Below the pieces are notes generated by a model that saw nothing but the letters and a program-made list of their open reading frames with translations, searched no databases and had not been told where the DNA came from. A DNA stretch of 64,000 nucleotides from an uncultured Alistipes sp. (GTDB taxonomy: Bacteria; Bacteroidota; Bacteroidia; Bacteroidales; Rikenellaceae): the NCBI GenBank assembly GCA_947623305.1, contig CANQGQ010000009.1, positions 1 through 64,000 on the forward strand, read 5' to 3'. Shown in pieces: positions 8,329-16,573 of the stretch. Every line of letters begins with the position of its first letter. The first letter of the stretch is position 1. Position numbers and translations under genes: made by a program.

Positions 8329-8783
8329 ATGATTATGATGCAGCATTTCATCGACAACTTTATGACGCTTGTCCCGTTGCAACTTCCCCAATTGATAGAT
8401 GTGACAACGATGGCGGAGCCGGAGTATTACGGTGACTATGCGCTGCTCCGCTTCCGCTCAAGGAGCCCTACGAACTGGAAGAGATAATGGACATGCTGGA
8501 AGACGACATCGAACTGATTACGCTCTACCACCATATACCTTCTTCATCCGCCGGCTTCGGACAAAGCACCTGCGCATACTCCAATCCCGCCTTCGGTCAG
8601 ATGTTCAAGGTGAACGCCCAGACGGACGAAAGCGGCAAGGTCAGCCTTATCTCCGTTACCGTCTACGACTCTCTGGAACTGATGTGCGGCGACGTCTGCC
8701 TCGACCTCAAACTGCACGCTGAGCGCAGCGGATATTTCAAGTACAAGAAAGACAAAGAGGACGTATTGATGGACTTTCTATGA
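8329..8783 (+). pseudogene. Hypothetical protein gene with a probable 1-base frameshift
   Basis: Two overlapping readings together look like one gene. From ATG 8329 the frame reads MIMMQHFIDNFMTLVPLQLP to GDYALL, then turns into an Arg/Ser-rich string and stops at 8485-8487. The other frame continues naturally as PLPLKEPYELEEIMDMLEDD and runs to 8783 (KKDKEDVLMDFL). The total of 455 bases becomes 152 codons if one base is restored near 8448. Alternatively they are two genes joined by a TAATG overlap (second start 8487, 98 residues). The frameshift reading is preferred because the sequence after the shift looks protein-like across the junction. No family is recognised. Confidence 0.55.
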
Positions 8784-9163
8784 GAAACACCCTGTACAGA
8801 CAAATGGTCTACTGGATCAACGCCAACCGGACATGGATTGAGGTCGATGACGCCTATGCGTACAAAGAGCATATCCTTACGTGCAATGGCAGAACCTCCT
8901 GCCTTGTGGGGCGAACGCTTGTTCTGCGGGCGTTCCGCGAACACGGGGAATACAAAGTCGGTCAGACATGGGACATACCGGATCATGAACTGGACAGGGC
9001 ATTGGCTGCATACCGCAAAGCGGACCGCTCATTCAAGTTCCGAATCAAAAAGGGAGGTTCATACCTGACCGTCAAAGATGCGGAGACCATCATCCATCTG
9101 GCGACACACGGCGTTATCCGGTTGGAACTCACCGATGCGCCGATACATACCCGTTACCAATAA
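8780..9163 (+). CDS. Hypothetical protein, 127 aa
   Basis: A soluble protein starting MRNTLYRQMVYWINANRTW. Its start overlaps the preceding stop as ATGA, showing translational coupling. It is rich in basic and aromatic residues (KFRIKKGGSYLTVKDAETII) with no export signal. Not recognised. It is part of the 7277-9666 operon. Confidence 0.65.
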   Translation: MRNTLYRQMVYWINANRTWIEVDDAYAYKEHILTCNGRTSCLVGRTLVLRAFREHGEYKVGQTWDIPDHELDRALAAYRKADRSFKFRIKKGGSYLTVKDAETIIHLATHGVIRLELTDAPIHTRYQ

Positions 9164-9171
9164 TACATACT

Positions 9172-9666
9172 ATGACTTGGAAAATACTCATACTGTTCTA
9201 TCTCGCGCTGCTTGTCGCCGTGCCGACGGCATTGTACAAGAACAGACGCCTCTTTATGACAAAGTTTTACCGCAGGATGCTCGATAGCGAGCGCGCACGC
9301 AAGTTCTATACGCAGGTGCTGCTGATTGTCCTGCTCCTGTTCCACTATGTCTATGCCCGATGCAATTCTGAAGACTTCGGCATCGTCTTCTCGACCATCG
9401 TCTGTGCCACGCTCTACTCCTTCCGCCGTGCGGACAGATGGCTGCGCCGGCTTCACGACGAGCGAAAGACTTTTGTATATGCAGCCCTGCTGGCGGTGGT
9501 CATTGCGGCTGTCCCGCATCTGTTCACGTTAGGCGTAACCGCCGGCTATCTTCTTTTGGCTGCACTGTTCTATCCCTCCGGTCGGGAATTGTCCGAATGG
9601 GCGGACGAAGACACGCGCCCCGATTGTCGCGAGCATCCCGAATCGCTGTCCGATATCTACTATTGA
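9172..9666 (+). CDS. Small polytopic membrane protein, 164 aa
   Basis: An inner-membrane protein with about four hydrophobic segments: ILILFYLALLVAVPTALY near the N-terminus, VLLIVLLLFHYVYA, FGIVFSTIVCATLYSF, and a long segment AALLAVVIAAVPHLF..GYLLLAALFY. A hydrophilic acidic tail ends the protein. It follows the preceding gene by 8 bases and closes the operon. The function is unknown; it may work with the lipoprotein at 7277. Confidence 0.7.
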   Translation: MTWKILILFYLALLVAVPTALYKNRRLFMTKFYRRMLDSERARKFYTQVLLIVLLLFHYVYARCNSEDFGIVFSTIVCATLYSFRRADRWLRRLHDERKTFVYAALLAVVIAAVPHLFTLGVTAGYLLLAALFYPSGRELSEWADEDTRPDCREHPESLSDIYY

Positions 9667-9753
9667 AATCATCACGCGCGGCTGCCACGATGATGTGGAT
9701 AATGGCAGTCGAAACTATCCACGCAACAGGTATAATCAAACAAGGAAACAAAG

Positions 9754-10593
9754 ATGAAAGACAACAAGAAAAACATCGCCATCGTAGTGGCAAGTGCGGA
9801 GGTATTCGACTTTCTGCGCGAGAAGGTCGGAGAACGCAAGACGCGCACGGAGGCCTATTACGACCTTCTGGACAAATCGCTGGCAGGCTTCGTCTCGGAA
9901 TTGCAGCGGCGAACCGGCTACGACCTGCAGCCCAACCAGTGCCATGTTACCATCTCCGGACTTGCCGAGGAGTGGCACTGGCATCGCGCCACCGTCCGCT
10001 CCTTCCTCGAAACGCTGGAGGAGTTGGGACAACTCGAAAAGGTCAAGTTACCCAAGAGCATCGTCATCACCATGCCCGTCAAGTTCGGCAGGACCCTCGC
10101 GGCAGAGAATGGACACGATGCGGCGGACCTCGGCTCTCTCCTCGACAGCGCGCTGTCCGGATGGGTAATCGGCAAAATGACCTCCGACGAAGCCGGGTCG
10201 CTGTGTGAGCAGATCATTCGTGAGCACCTCGACATGATTGCCAATCCGTCGGGCGGTCGCTCGTCGGACGGCAACGCCGAGATGACGGAGAAAGAGATTG
10301 TACAATTGGAAGACGACCTGCGCGAGAAGGCGATGACCTGCATCGCCCATGCCGCACTCACACGCGTATTGCGCAAGTCGCGCTTCGGCGACGTCGCTCC
10401 GATGGACGCCTATTTCCACGCCGACCTCGGTGAAGAGTGGGCTGCGCTCATCGACACCTTCAAGGCGCTGGCGGAGCTGCTCGTGGAGGGAGAGACCGAC
10501 AACCTCGGCGAGACGCTCGAAGAGAACGCTCCGCTGCGCGATTCCCTTTACAAAGCCTTTCATGCGCTGCTCGCCCGAAAGGAACCGGCATAG
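9754..10593 (+). CDS. Mobilisation-region DNA-binding protein candidate, 279 aa
   Basis: A 279-residue soluble protein starting MKDNKKNIAIVVASAEVFDF. Residues around 70-100 (HVTISGLAEEWHWHRATVRSFLETLEELGQLEK) look like a winged-helix or HTH unit, and the rest is helical and acidic. It sits where Bacteroidales elements carry a relaxosome accessory gene before the relaxase. Without the nested element at 10.7-19.86 kb the relaxase gene would follow after roughly 220 bases. A relaxosome accessory role is inferred from position only. It ends with a genuine TAG stop directly followed by a hairpin. Confidence 0.6.
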   Translation: MKDNKKNIAIVVASAEVFDFLREKVGERKTRTEAYYDLLDKSLAGFVSELQRRTGYDLQPNQCHVTISGLAEEWHWHRATVRSFLETLEELGQLEKVKLPKSIVITMPVKFGRTLAAENGHDAADLGSLLDSALSGWVIGKMTSDEAGSLCEQIIREHLDMIANPSGGRSSDGNAEMTEKEIVQLEDDLREKAMTCIAHAALTRVLRKSRFGDVAPMDAYFHADLGEEWAALIDTFKALAELLVEGETDNLGETLEENAPLRDSLYKAFHALLARKEPA

Positions 10594-10703
10594 CGGAGCC
10601 TTGCGGCTCCGGCAATAACGATTGTATAACACGGATAATCCTCTTCAATCCTGCGGCAGATTCTCTGCCGATGATATGAGGCAGCCGGGCTTGCCCGCCT
10701 GCC
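10594..10703. repeat. Three hairpins between mobilisation gene and nested element
   Basis: Three inverted repeats occur in 110 bases: CGGAGCC/GGCTCCG (10594-10611), CGGCAGA/TCTGCCG (10654-10670), and GGCAG-CGGGC/GCCCG-CTGCC (10680-10703). The first can act as a terminator. The others, lying before the relaxase in the unsplit element, are oriT candidates. Confidence 0.5.
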
Positions 10704-10723
10704 ACTGACAAAAGGGAAGTGGG

Positions 10724-10735
10724 AGCCTAATTCCC
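10724..10735 (+). other. Putative left attachment core of nested element
   Basis: AGCCTAATTCCC matches the right copy at 19849-19860 in 11 of 12 positions. Confidence 0.5.
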
Positions 10736-10858
10736 ATTTTAAGAGAAAACAAGAGAAAAATAAGGGATAAAAAGTAGAACAAGGGAATTATAATATACTG
10801 TTTCATAGTATTTTAATGAAATACACTCGTTTCATTAAAATTTCATAAAATCCCGTTA

Positions 10859-10884
10859 GTGTGACATTTTTCTGTGACATTTTT
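10859..10884 (+). repeat. Left arm-type repeats, TGTGACATTTTT twice
   Basis: Two direct GTGACAT repeats (10861 and 10874, 13 bases apart) precede the integrase promoter. A similar pair lies at 19733 and 19744 near the other end, as expected for integrase arm sites. Confidence 0.5.
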
Positions 10885-10897
10885 CGGGATAATTTTC

Positions 10898-10905
10898 TAT
10901 CTTTG
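10898..10905 (+). promoter_or_regulatory. Integrase promoter -7 box
   Basis: TATCTTTG, the Bacteroidetes -7 consensus, 26 bases before the integrase start. It lies next to the arm-type repeats, so integrase binding could repress it (inference). Confidence 0.65.
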
Positions 10906-10930
10906 TACCGTAATCAATGAATATCAGTTT

Positions 10931-12445
10931 ATGGCAAAGGCGACATTATCACTCTCGAAGAAAGCGAACCCGCAGGGTGAACACCCTATTTTAGTGCGGC
11001 TGGACATCACACGCACCAACCGCCCGCAGTTCAAGTCCGTTGTAGCCGTCAGGCCGGAGTACCTCGTGGACGGCGAAATAAGGATACCCGCCCGTGGCAG
11101 GCTCAACGCCGCGTTGCGTGACGGTCTGCTGAAGAAGAAGACGGAGATAGAGTCGTTCATCGCCTCGCTGCAAGCCATCTCCATGGCACTGCCAGAAGAA
11201 GCCCGTACCCGCAGGGACATCCTCGATGTGTACGAGGTGGTGAAATCGGTCAATCCCGCCGAGATAAGTCGCACGACGATTGTAGCCAAGAAAAAGGAGC
11301 AGGTCGCCGCCAATGCCGAACTCGTCCGCCAGTTGCAGGAGGCACGCCGTCCCGGAGTGCCGGACTTCATACGCAAGCGTCTGGAGGGTATGGCGGACGG
11401 CACAATCAAGCGCAAGGGCAACAACTACACGAAACAGACCCTGCACACCTATACGGGCTTCGCGAACATCCTCGAGACGTTCGTCAGGGAACACCCTTTC
11501 GACTGGGAGGACATCGACGAACGACTGATAGACGAATTTGTCCTCTACATGGAGAACTACGGCTACATGAAGAAGACCATCAACAAGAACCTCGCTGTTT
11601 TCTCCGCCATGCTCAACACGGCGTTCAAGGAGGGTTACCGTTTCAAGACATCGGTACTTGACCATTTCCCGAAACTCCACGTGACGCGGGAGGATAAGGT
11701 TGTGGAAATCTACCTGACAGAGGAAGAGCTGCAGGCCCTCTATGAAATGCCGTTAAGCGGAAAGGAGGACACGGCGCGTGACGTGTTCCTCGTGGGCTGC
11801 TACACGAGCCAGCGTTTTTCGGATTACTCCCGCATCACGGAGCGCAACGTAAGTTTCCATGACGGTGTGGGTATCATCACGTTGACCCAGCAGAAGACGG
11901 GTACGGAGGTCTCCATCCCCATACTCAATGACAACCTTATCCGCATCTTCGAGAAGTACGATTATAATCTGCCGCACATCCAGAACAGCGACCTGAACGA
12001 CACGATCAAGGTCGTGCTGGGGAAACTCTCGGAGACAGTCCCCAGCCTGAAGCGGGAAGTGGCGACCAGAATCACGCTTTTAAGCCGGCGGATGGAGGAA
12101 CAGAACAGGGTACAGTTCAAACGCAACGAGCACGGGGAGGTTCTTGTGCCACGTTACAGGCTCGCCACCACGCACACGGCACGGCGGACAGGAATCACCC
12201 TCATGTACCTGAGCAGGCTGCTCGACAGCCGGGAGATGATGTCCATCAGCGGGCACAAGACCGAGAGCGTGTTCAACGACTACATCAAGATAAGCGGCAT
12301 CGAGCTGGCCACCGGCATAGCCCGTAAAGTGGCGAAAGCGAAAAGGGAAGCCGGGGCGAAATCGGTGCTGATGGAACAGCTCGGGCAGATGTCGGCGGAA
12401 CAGCTTGCCGGGCTTCTCGAACTGGCAAAGGCCGGAAAACCATAA
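10931..12445 (+). CDS. Tyrosine recombinase (integrase) of nested element
   Basis: 504 residues from MAKATLSLSKKANPQGEHPI; this start follows a good promoter, and an upstream in-frame extension is ignored. It has an N-terminal arm-binding domain and a SAM-like core-binding domain (HTYTGFANILETFVREH). The catalytic domain has Arg I (TSQRFSDYSRI), a Lys-bearing turn (LTQQKTGTEVSI), the HxxR box (HTARRTGITLMYLS), the second His (SGHKTESV) and Tyr (FNDYIKI). It should catalyse integration and excision of the nested element. A hypothetical gene follows 12 bases later, so the two are probably co-transcribed. Confidence 0.92.
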   Translation: MAKATLSLSKKANPQGEHPILVRLDITRTNRPQFKSVVAVRPEYLVDGEIRIPARGRLNAALRDGLLKKKTEIESFIASLQAISMALPEEARTRRDILDVYEVVKSVNPAEISRTTIVAKKKEQVAANAELVRQLQEARRPGVPDFIRKRLEGMADGTIKRKGNNYTKQTLHTYTGFANILETFVREHPFDWEDIDERLIDEFVLYMENYGYMKKTINKNLAVFSAMLNTAFKEGYRFKTSVLDHFPKLHVTREDKVVEIYLTEEELQALYEMPLSGKEDTARDVFLVGCYTSQRFSDYSRITERNVSFHDGVGIITLTQQKTGTEVSIPILNDNLIRIFEKYDYNLPHIQNSDLNDTIKVVLGKLSETVPSLKREVATRITLLSRRMEEQNRVQFKRNEHGEVLVPRYRLATTHTARRTGITLMYLSRLLDSREMMSISGHKTESVFNDYIKISGIELATGIARKVAKAKREAGAKSVLMEQLGQMSAEQLAGLLELAKAGKP

Positions 12446-12457
12446 ATCCATGAGCGT

Positions 12458-13228
12458 ATGAAAGAGACCATCGAGGACATAAACGCCGATATAGAGTTGC
12501 AGTACGGGCAGCGGAACATGGAACGCAACATCGCCTACGCGCTCTCGCTTGTTGAAGCCCGTGTCAGGGAGGACGGGGAACCGGATGACGATATTCCCGT
12601 TCCGTCAGCCGAGGCGGCCGCCAAGACCGTCATGCTGCTCATCGACCGCCCGGAACTGCCGTGGGAGACGATATGCCGGGAGCGGCGTGTGAAGCACGTC
12701 ATGGAGTACCTTTTCATCCGTGCACGGAACCATCCCGACGAGGTGCACGGCTTCGTTGATTCCCTGCTGCGGAAATACCTGCCGGGAATACCGCCGCGGA
12801 TGTTACGGACATTTCTGAACGCGTGGATGCACGTCGCCGGGCATCCGAAGCCGTCCGGCTTCACGGACGAAATCCTCTACCCGGAACACTCGGAGAAGAT
12901 ACTCGACACGCTGCACTTCCTGCTACAGGGTGAGGTGGGACGCGGCGCGGCCCTTGTCATGGTGTGCGCGAGGGACGAGGGTCTTGTGCGCGACATCGCC
13001 CATGCCCGAATCGTCACCGAGTTCCGTCACGTTACGAAGACAGCCTACAACAACTACCTGCACGAGCGTTTCACCGACAGGGAGAGGAACCGCACCATCG
13101 GAACGCTGCGGACAAGGATCGGTTACACGAAAGAGGAGGACGGACGCATTGTCTTCCTGCCCGACAGACCAGGTCGCGGGAGCGTGTTCGTCCTGCTTTG
13201 GCAGATGTTGAAATCATTGGCCGAATAG
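12458..13228 (+). CDS. Hypothetical protein downstream of integrase, 256 aa
   Basis: A soluble, largely helical protein starting MKETIEDINADIELQYGQRN, charged throughout, with no signal peptide or membrane segment. No family is recognised. It lies 12 bases after the integrase and ends with TAG shortly before a terminator, so it probably shares the integrase transcript. A role in excision, regulation or replication of the nested element is possible but unproven. Confidence 0.65.
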   Translation: MKETIEDINADIELQYGQRNMERNIAYALSLVEARVREDGEPDDDIPVPSAEAAAKTVMLLIDRPELPWETICRERRVKHVMEYLFIRARNHPDEVHGFVDSLLRKYLPGIPPRMLRTFLNAWMHVAGHPKPSGFTDEILYPEHSEKILDTLHFLLQGEVGRGAALVMVCARDEGLVRDIAHARIVTEFRHVTKTAYNNYLHERFTDRERNRTIGTLRTRIGYTKEEDGRIVFLPDRPGRGSVFVLLWQMLKSLAE

Positions 13229-13265
13229 TCAATTCCCCCTGCGTGCGGATTACCGACCTGTTTCC

Positions 13266-13290
13266 GACCTGTCGGAGACGGGTCTTTTTT
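13266..13290 (+). terminator. Terminator after integrase operon
   Basis: GACC (13266-13269) pairs with GGTC (13281-13284) around a G-rich loop, followed by six T. Confidence 0.6.
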
Positions 13291-13510
13291 ATACGTCTTA
13301 TTCCTGCCTTGAACCGTTAATTCCATTCACAAAAATGTTTTCCGGTGTCCGGCAAGCAATGACAACCCGAAAAATTCCGTAATCGTTTCAAAGCGTTCTA
13401 ACTTCGCAAACGCGAATCCGCGGCAGGCCTCACTGCCGTGGTGAAGCCCGGACAGGTGCGAGGCAAATGTCTTGCCGTGAGGATCGCCAGAAAGCCTGTC
13501 CCCACTTGTA

Positions 13511-13810
13511 ATGACATCTTCAGACAAACTAGAATCACGACAGCCGGAGACGATAGTGGTCACCTCTGTCGAAACGCTCAAATCGGCTTTCAGGCAATGG
13601 GCGGGGGAACAGGCACGCGAAACCGCCGACAGGGAAGCGATGCTTGACGAGGCGGCTGTCCGCCACAGGCTCGGCAAGAGCCACGCAACACTCTGGCGCT
13701 GGAACAAATCCGGTTACCTGACCTTCCACAAGGTCGGTGGCAGGAACTGCTACAGGCTTTCGGACATCAAACGGATCGAGGGAGGCAAGGCTGACCTCGG
13801 TAACACCTAA
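13511..13810 (+). CDS. Excisionase-like helix-turn-helix protein
   Basis: 99 residues; the C-terminal half (EAAVRHRLGKSHATLWRWNK..YLTFHKVGGRNCYRLSDIKR) is a MerR-type winged helix as found in small excisionases/DNA-binding proteins of Bacteroidales mobile elements. It follows a 280-base gap after the integrase operon and precedes another HTH gene by 12 bases. It is likely a recombination directionality factor or regulator of the nested element. Confidence 0.8.
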   Translation: MTSSDKLESRQPETIVVTSVETLKSAFRQWAGEQARETADREAMLDEAAVRHRLGKSHATLWRWNKSGYLTFHKVGGRNCYRLSDIKRIEGGKADLGNT

Positions 13811-13822
13811 AAACCATGGATT

Positions 13823-14560
13823 ATGCACAAGGAAAAACAGACCGTACATTACTGCACCATCCTCTCGGAGGGGCAGTGGGATTTTCTTTTGGAGGGCAGG
13901 TTTTCCCTCCAAAGGCAGAAATGTCTGCACAGGCTGATGACCGGTGCCGTGCGGACAAAGACCGTCTATAGGATCAAGGGCATCGAGATAGTCCTGGAGG
14001 TGGGACAGGTCGCGGCTTCCGACGTGGATCTAGCGGAATACCTCGGCTGCAACCGCAAGACAGCAGGAAAGCTCATCGACAGACTTAACAGGCTCGGTAT
14101 GCTGACCACCCGGACCAACAACCGCACCTCCATTCATACCCTGCATTTCCTCACGGGCTGGTATGTCGGTGGTGTCCTCGTGACCAATCCCCATTACGTC
14201 AGGCCATCGGCTACCGCCAAAGGGCGGACGGACGGGACACGGACACCGTATGCCAACGACATATTACCTAATGATGGGCAAAACACCGTGCCGGATGGTT
14301 GCCGATGCCGGGAGCAGACAGCGGACAGCACGGAAAGCGTTGCAGTCCCCCTTTCTTCTTCCCTCTGTTCGTACTCCATATCCGCCCCGTCGTCCAACGG
14401 TCAGGAAAACGACCTGCCCGAAACAGTCAGATCCGAGAATCCCCGTATCATAGACCGTGGGGAGGGAACGCCTGACGGAAAAGTCAAGGAAAGCCCCAAG
14501 GAAGCGCGGGACGGCACGATTGGCAGTGCGGATGATACCGAGGTAGGCACGGGAGATTGA
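13823..14560 (+). CDS. Winged-helix protein of nested element, 245 aa
   Basis: The N-terminal half looks like a DNA-binding protein: residues about 60-105 (VGQVAASDVDLAEYLGCNRKTAGKLIDRLNRLGMLTTRTN) form a winged-helix pattern with a recognition helix. The C-terminal half is low-complexity, Ser/Thr/Asp-rich and probably disordered. It sits between the excisionase-like gene and the oriT/relaxase, where mobilizable elements carry replication or mobilisation accessory proteins. The precise role is unknown. Confidence 0.65.
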   Translation: MHKEKQTVHYCTILSEGQWDFLLEGRFSLQRQKCLHRLMTGAVRTKTVYRIKGIEIVLEVGQVAASDVDLAEYLGCNRKTAGKLIDRLNRLGMLTTRTNNRTSIHTLHFLTGWYVGGVLVTNPHYVRPSATAKGRTDGTRTPYANDILPNDGQNTVPDGCRCREQTADSTESVAVPLSSSLCSYSISAPSSNGQENDLPETVRSENPRIIDRGEGTPDGKVKESPKEARDGTIGSADDTEVGTGD

Positions 14561-14885
14561 CGGGCGCGGAGGGCGGAATTTCAGCGGTACTCCGTTGTCG
14601 TGGAGTGAGTGACCGGGCTTGCCCTGGTATAGCCCACTATAACTTCTCCGCTGCGCTCCGAAGTTGTGGGCTCTCCCGAGGGGCTTAGGACGCTGCCCTA
14701 AGAACCCGGCAAGGACTGTCAGCCCTATGCAACCCGACCAAAGAGTGACCCCCTCTTTGGAAACTCCGCTTAGGGCTGTTTGCCCCTTAGAACCCCAAGC
14801 GGGAAGTGACCCTCTCCCTGCACCCTCCGATCATGGCCCTGCCCTGATAACCCGAAGTGAAACTCAAAATACAGACAAGCCCTAT
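14561..14885 (+). other. Structured intergenic region, candidate oriT of nested element
   Basis: A GC-rich gap of 325 bases before the relaxase. It holds inverted repeats CCCAC-AACTTC/GAAGTT-GTGGG (14633-14670) and CTTAGG/CCTAAG (14684-14702), and a wide pair CCGCTT/AAGCGG further on. Position and structure suit an origin of transfer; no nick site is assigned. An open in-frame extension of the relaxase through this DNA lacks coding character. Confidence 0.45.
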
Positions 14886-16424
14886 ATGGCACAGAAGACA
14901 TCCATCAACATAAAGCCCTGCCTTGTCAGAAGCAGCGGGGCGCACAACAGACGGTCAGCGGAATATCTCGCAAATATCCGAAAGGAGAAGATCTATATCC
15001 GTACCGACCTCATGGCGAAAAACGAGGCTTGGGTAGCACCTGAAATCGGCGACACCTCATTGGCTGACTACTACAATCAGATAGCCGCGATGGTCAAGGA
15101 GAAGACAGGACGGGCGATGCAGACCAAAGACCGGGAACGTGTAAATAAAAAGACAGGCAAGGTGACCATCGTCCGGGGCAGCACGCCCATCAAGGAGGGT
15201 GTGGCCGTAATCAAGGAGAACACCACGATGGAGCAGCTGCGGCGTTTCTGCGAGATGTGCAGGGAACGTTGGGGAATCACAGCCCTGCAAGTGTTCATCC
15301 ACCGTGACGAGGGGCATTACGGAATACCCGGCGACAATGCCACGTGGAAGCCCAACCTGCACGCGCACATCGTATGGGATTGGATGAACCATGAAACGGG
15401 CAAGTCCTGCAAGCTGGACGAGAAAGCCATGAGCGAAATGCAGACCCTTTTGGCCGAGTATCTTGAAATGGAAAGGGGCATCTCGAAGAAAATAACGGGC
15501 AAGGAACATTTGGAGCGAAACGACTTCATTCTTGCCAGGCAGAAGCAGGAAGCCGAGCAGGTCAGAGCCGAAAAGAATGCCGCCCTTGCCGAAAAGGAGA
15601 AAGCCGAAAAGGAACGGCAGACCATTGAGGACGAGAACAAGACGAAAGAGCGGCATCTCCATTCACTCGACAGCGAGATTGCCGACAGGGATCGGCAACT
15701 CAAGGACGGGCGCAAGGCGAAAATGGACAGCATTCTGGACAGCGTAGGCAGTCTTGTCGGGATTGGAAAGTCCGCGGCGGTCGAAAAGGAAAACGCCAGG
15801 CTGAAAGCCGAGAACGAGCGCATCAGGAAAGCCTTTCCCGATGCCGTCAAAAACAAGGTGGAGGAACTGACAAAGACATTGGCCGCGGAGAAACAGAAAG
15901 CCGAAGCCGAGCGTGACAGGGCGTTGGTGCAGAGCCGTTCGCTTGCCATGGAAAAGGACAAGGCGGTGAAGCAGCTTCAAGAACAACAAGCCCATGAACA
16001 GCAGCATATCCGTCAAGCGGTGAGCCAAGCCACGGCTGAAAAAGACAGGACAATCCGCATGCTGCAAGGTGCGCTGAAAACGAGCCGGGACATTCTGAAT
16101 CTGCTTGCGAGTATCTTCTGCAAGGTAAGCGAGGTATTCAAACAAGCTGTCGACGCGATTATCCGTTTCGGGACGGATCGGCACAAGTCGTTCTTCACCC
16201 CGTCCGAGGCTTCCGACATCAAGAACGTGATGCGGAAATTTGGTGAAACCACCGAACGGCAGAAAATGGTCGGCGAATGGCTTTGTGGATATGCGGAAAG
16301 CCTACAGCCGTTTGACGAAATAAAACATCGTCACACGCACAATGAGGCAGACGATGTGGCAGAGGGTAAGTATGATCGGAGAATTGAACGAATTACGAAT
16401 CGAGAAGAATGTAAACATCATTGA
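14886..16424 (+). CDS. MOBV-like relaxase of nested element
   Basis: 512 residues starting MAQKTSINIKPCLVRSSGAH. The catalytic core has VFIHRDEGHYG and the metal-binding segment NLHAHIVWDW, the His-rich triad of Mob/Pre-type relaxases. After about residue 200 the protein becomes a long Lys/Glu/Ala coiled coil and ends in a small globular domain. It would nick the element's oriT and lead the strand through the host element's transfer machinery. The start at 14886 was chosen over an open upstream frame because the preceding DNA looks like oriT, not coding sequence. Confidence 0.85.
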   Translation: MAQKTSINIKPCLVRSSGAHNRRSAEYLANIRKEKIYIRTDLMAKNEAWVAPEIGDTSLADYYNQIAAMVKEKTGRAMQTKDRERVNKKTGKVTIVRGSTPIKEGVAVIKENTTMEQLRRFCEMCRERWGITALQVFIHRDEGHYGIPGDNATWKPNLHAHIVWDWMNHETGKSCKLDEKAMSEMQTLLAEYLEMERGISKKITGKEHLERNDFILARQKQEAEQVRAEKNAALAEKEKAEKERQTIEDENKTKERHLHSLDSEIADRDRQLKDGRKAKMDSILDSVGSLVGIGKSAAVEKENARLKAENERIRKAFPDAVKNKVEELTKTLAAEKQKAEAERDRALVQSRSLAMEKDKAVKQLQEQQAHEQQHIRQAVSQATAEKDRTIRMLQGALKTSRDILNLLASIFCKVSEVFKQAVDAIIRFGTDRHKSFFTPSEASDIKNVMRKFGETTERQKMVGEWLCGYAESLQPFDEIKHRHTHNEADDVAEGKYDRRIERITNREECKHH

Positions 16425-16506
16425 ATGTGTAATAGTCAAGACTTGTTCCGACAGCCTGTTTACTATAGGAAAAAAAACTGTCAGATGTTTGCTGCGAAGT
16501 TACACT

Positions 16507-16539
16507 AAAAAACGAGCGGCAGGAAATTCCGCCGCTCGT
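16507..16539 (-). terminator. Terminator of the lipoprotein cargo gene
   Basis: On the minus strand ACGAGCGGC pairs with GCCGCTCGT around a 10-base loop, followed by TTTTTT (16512-16507). It may also stop transcription from the relaxase side. Confidence 0.85.
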
Positions 16540-16573
16540 ACTTGCCTCCTAAAATCTGTGTATCACCATACAA

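Noticed and set aside
14664..14885. N-terminal 74-codon extension of the nested relaxase
   Set aside because: The composition is Pro/Arg-rich without pattern and the DNA is full of inverted repeats; MAQKTSINIKP at 14886 is a natural relaxase start.
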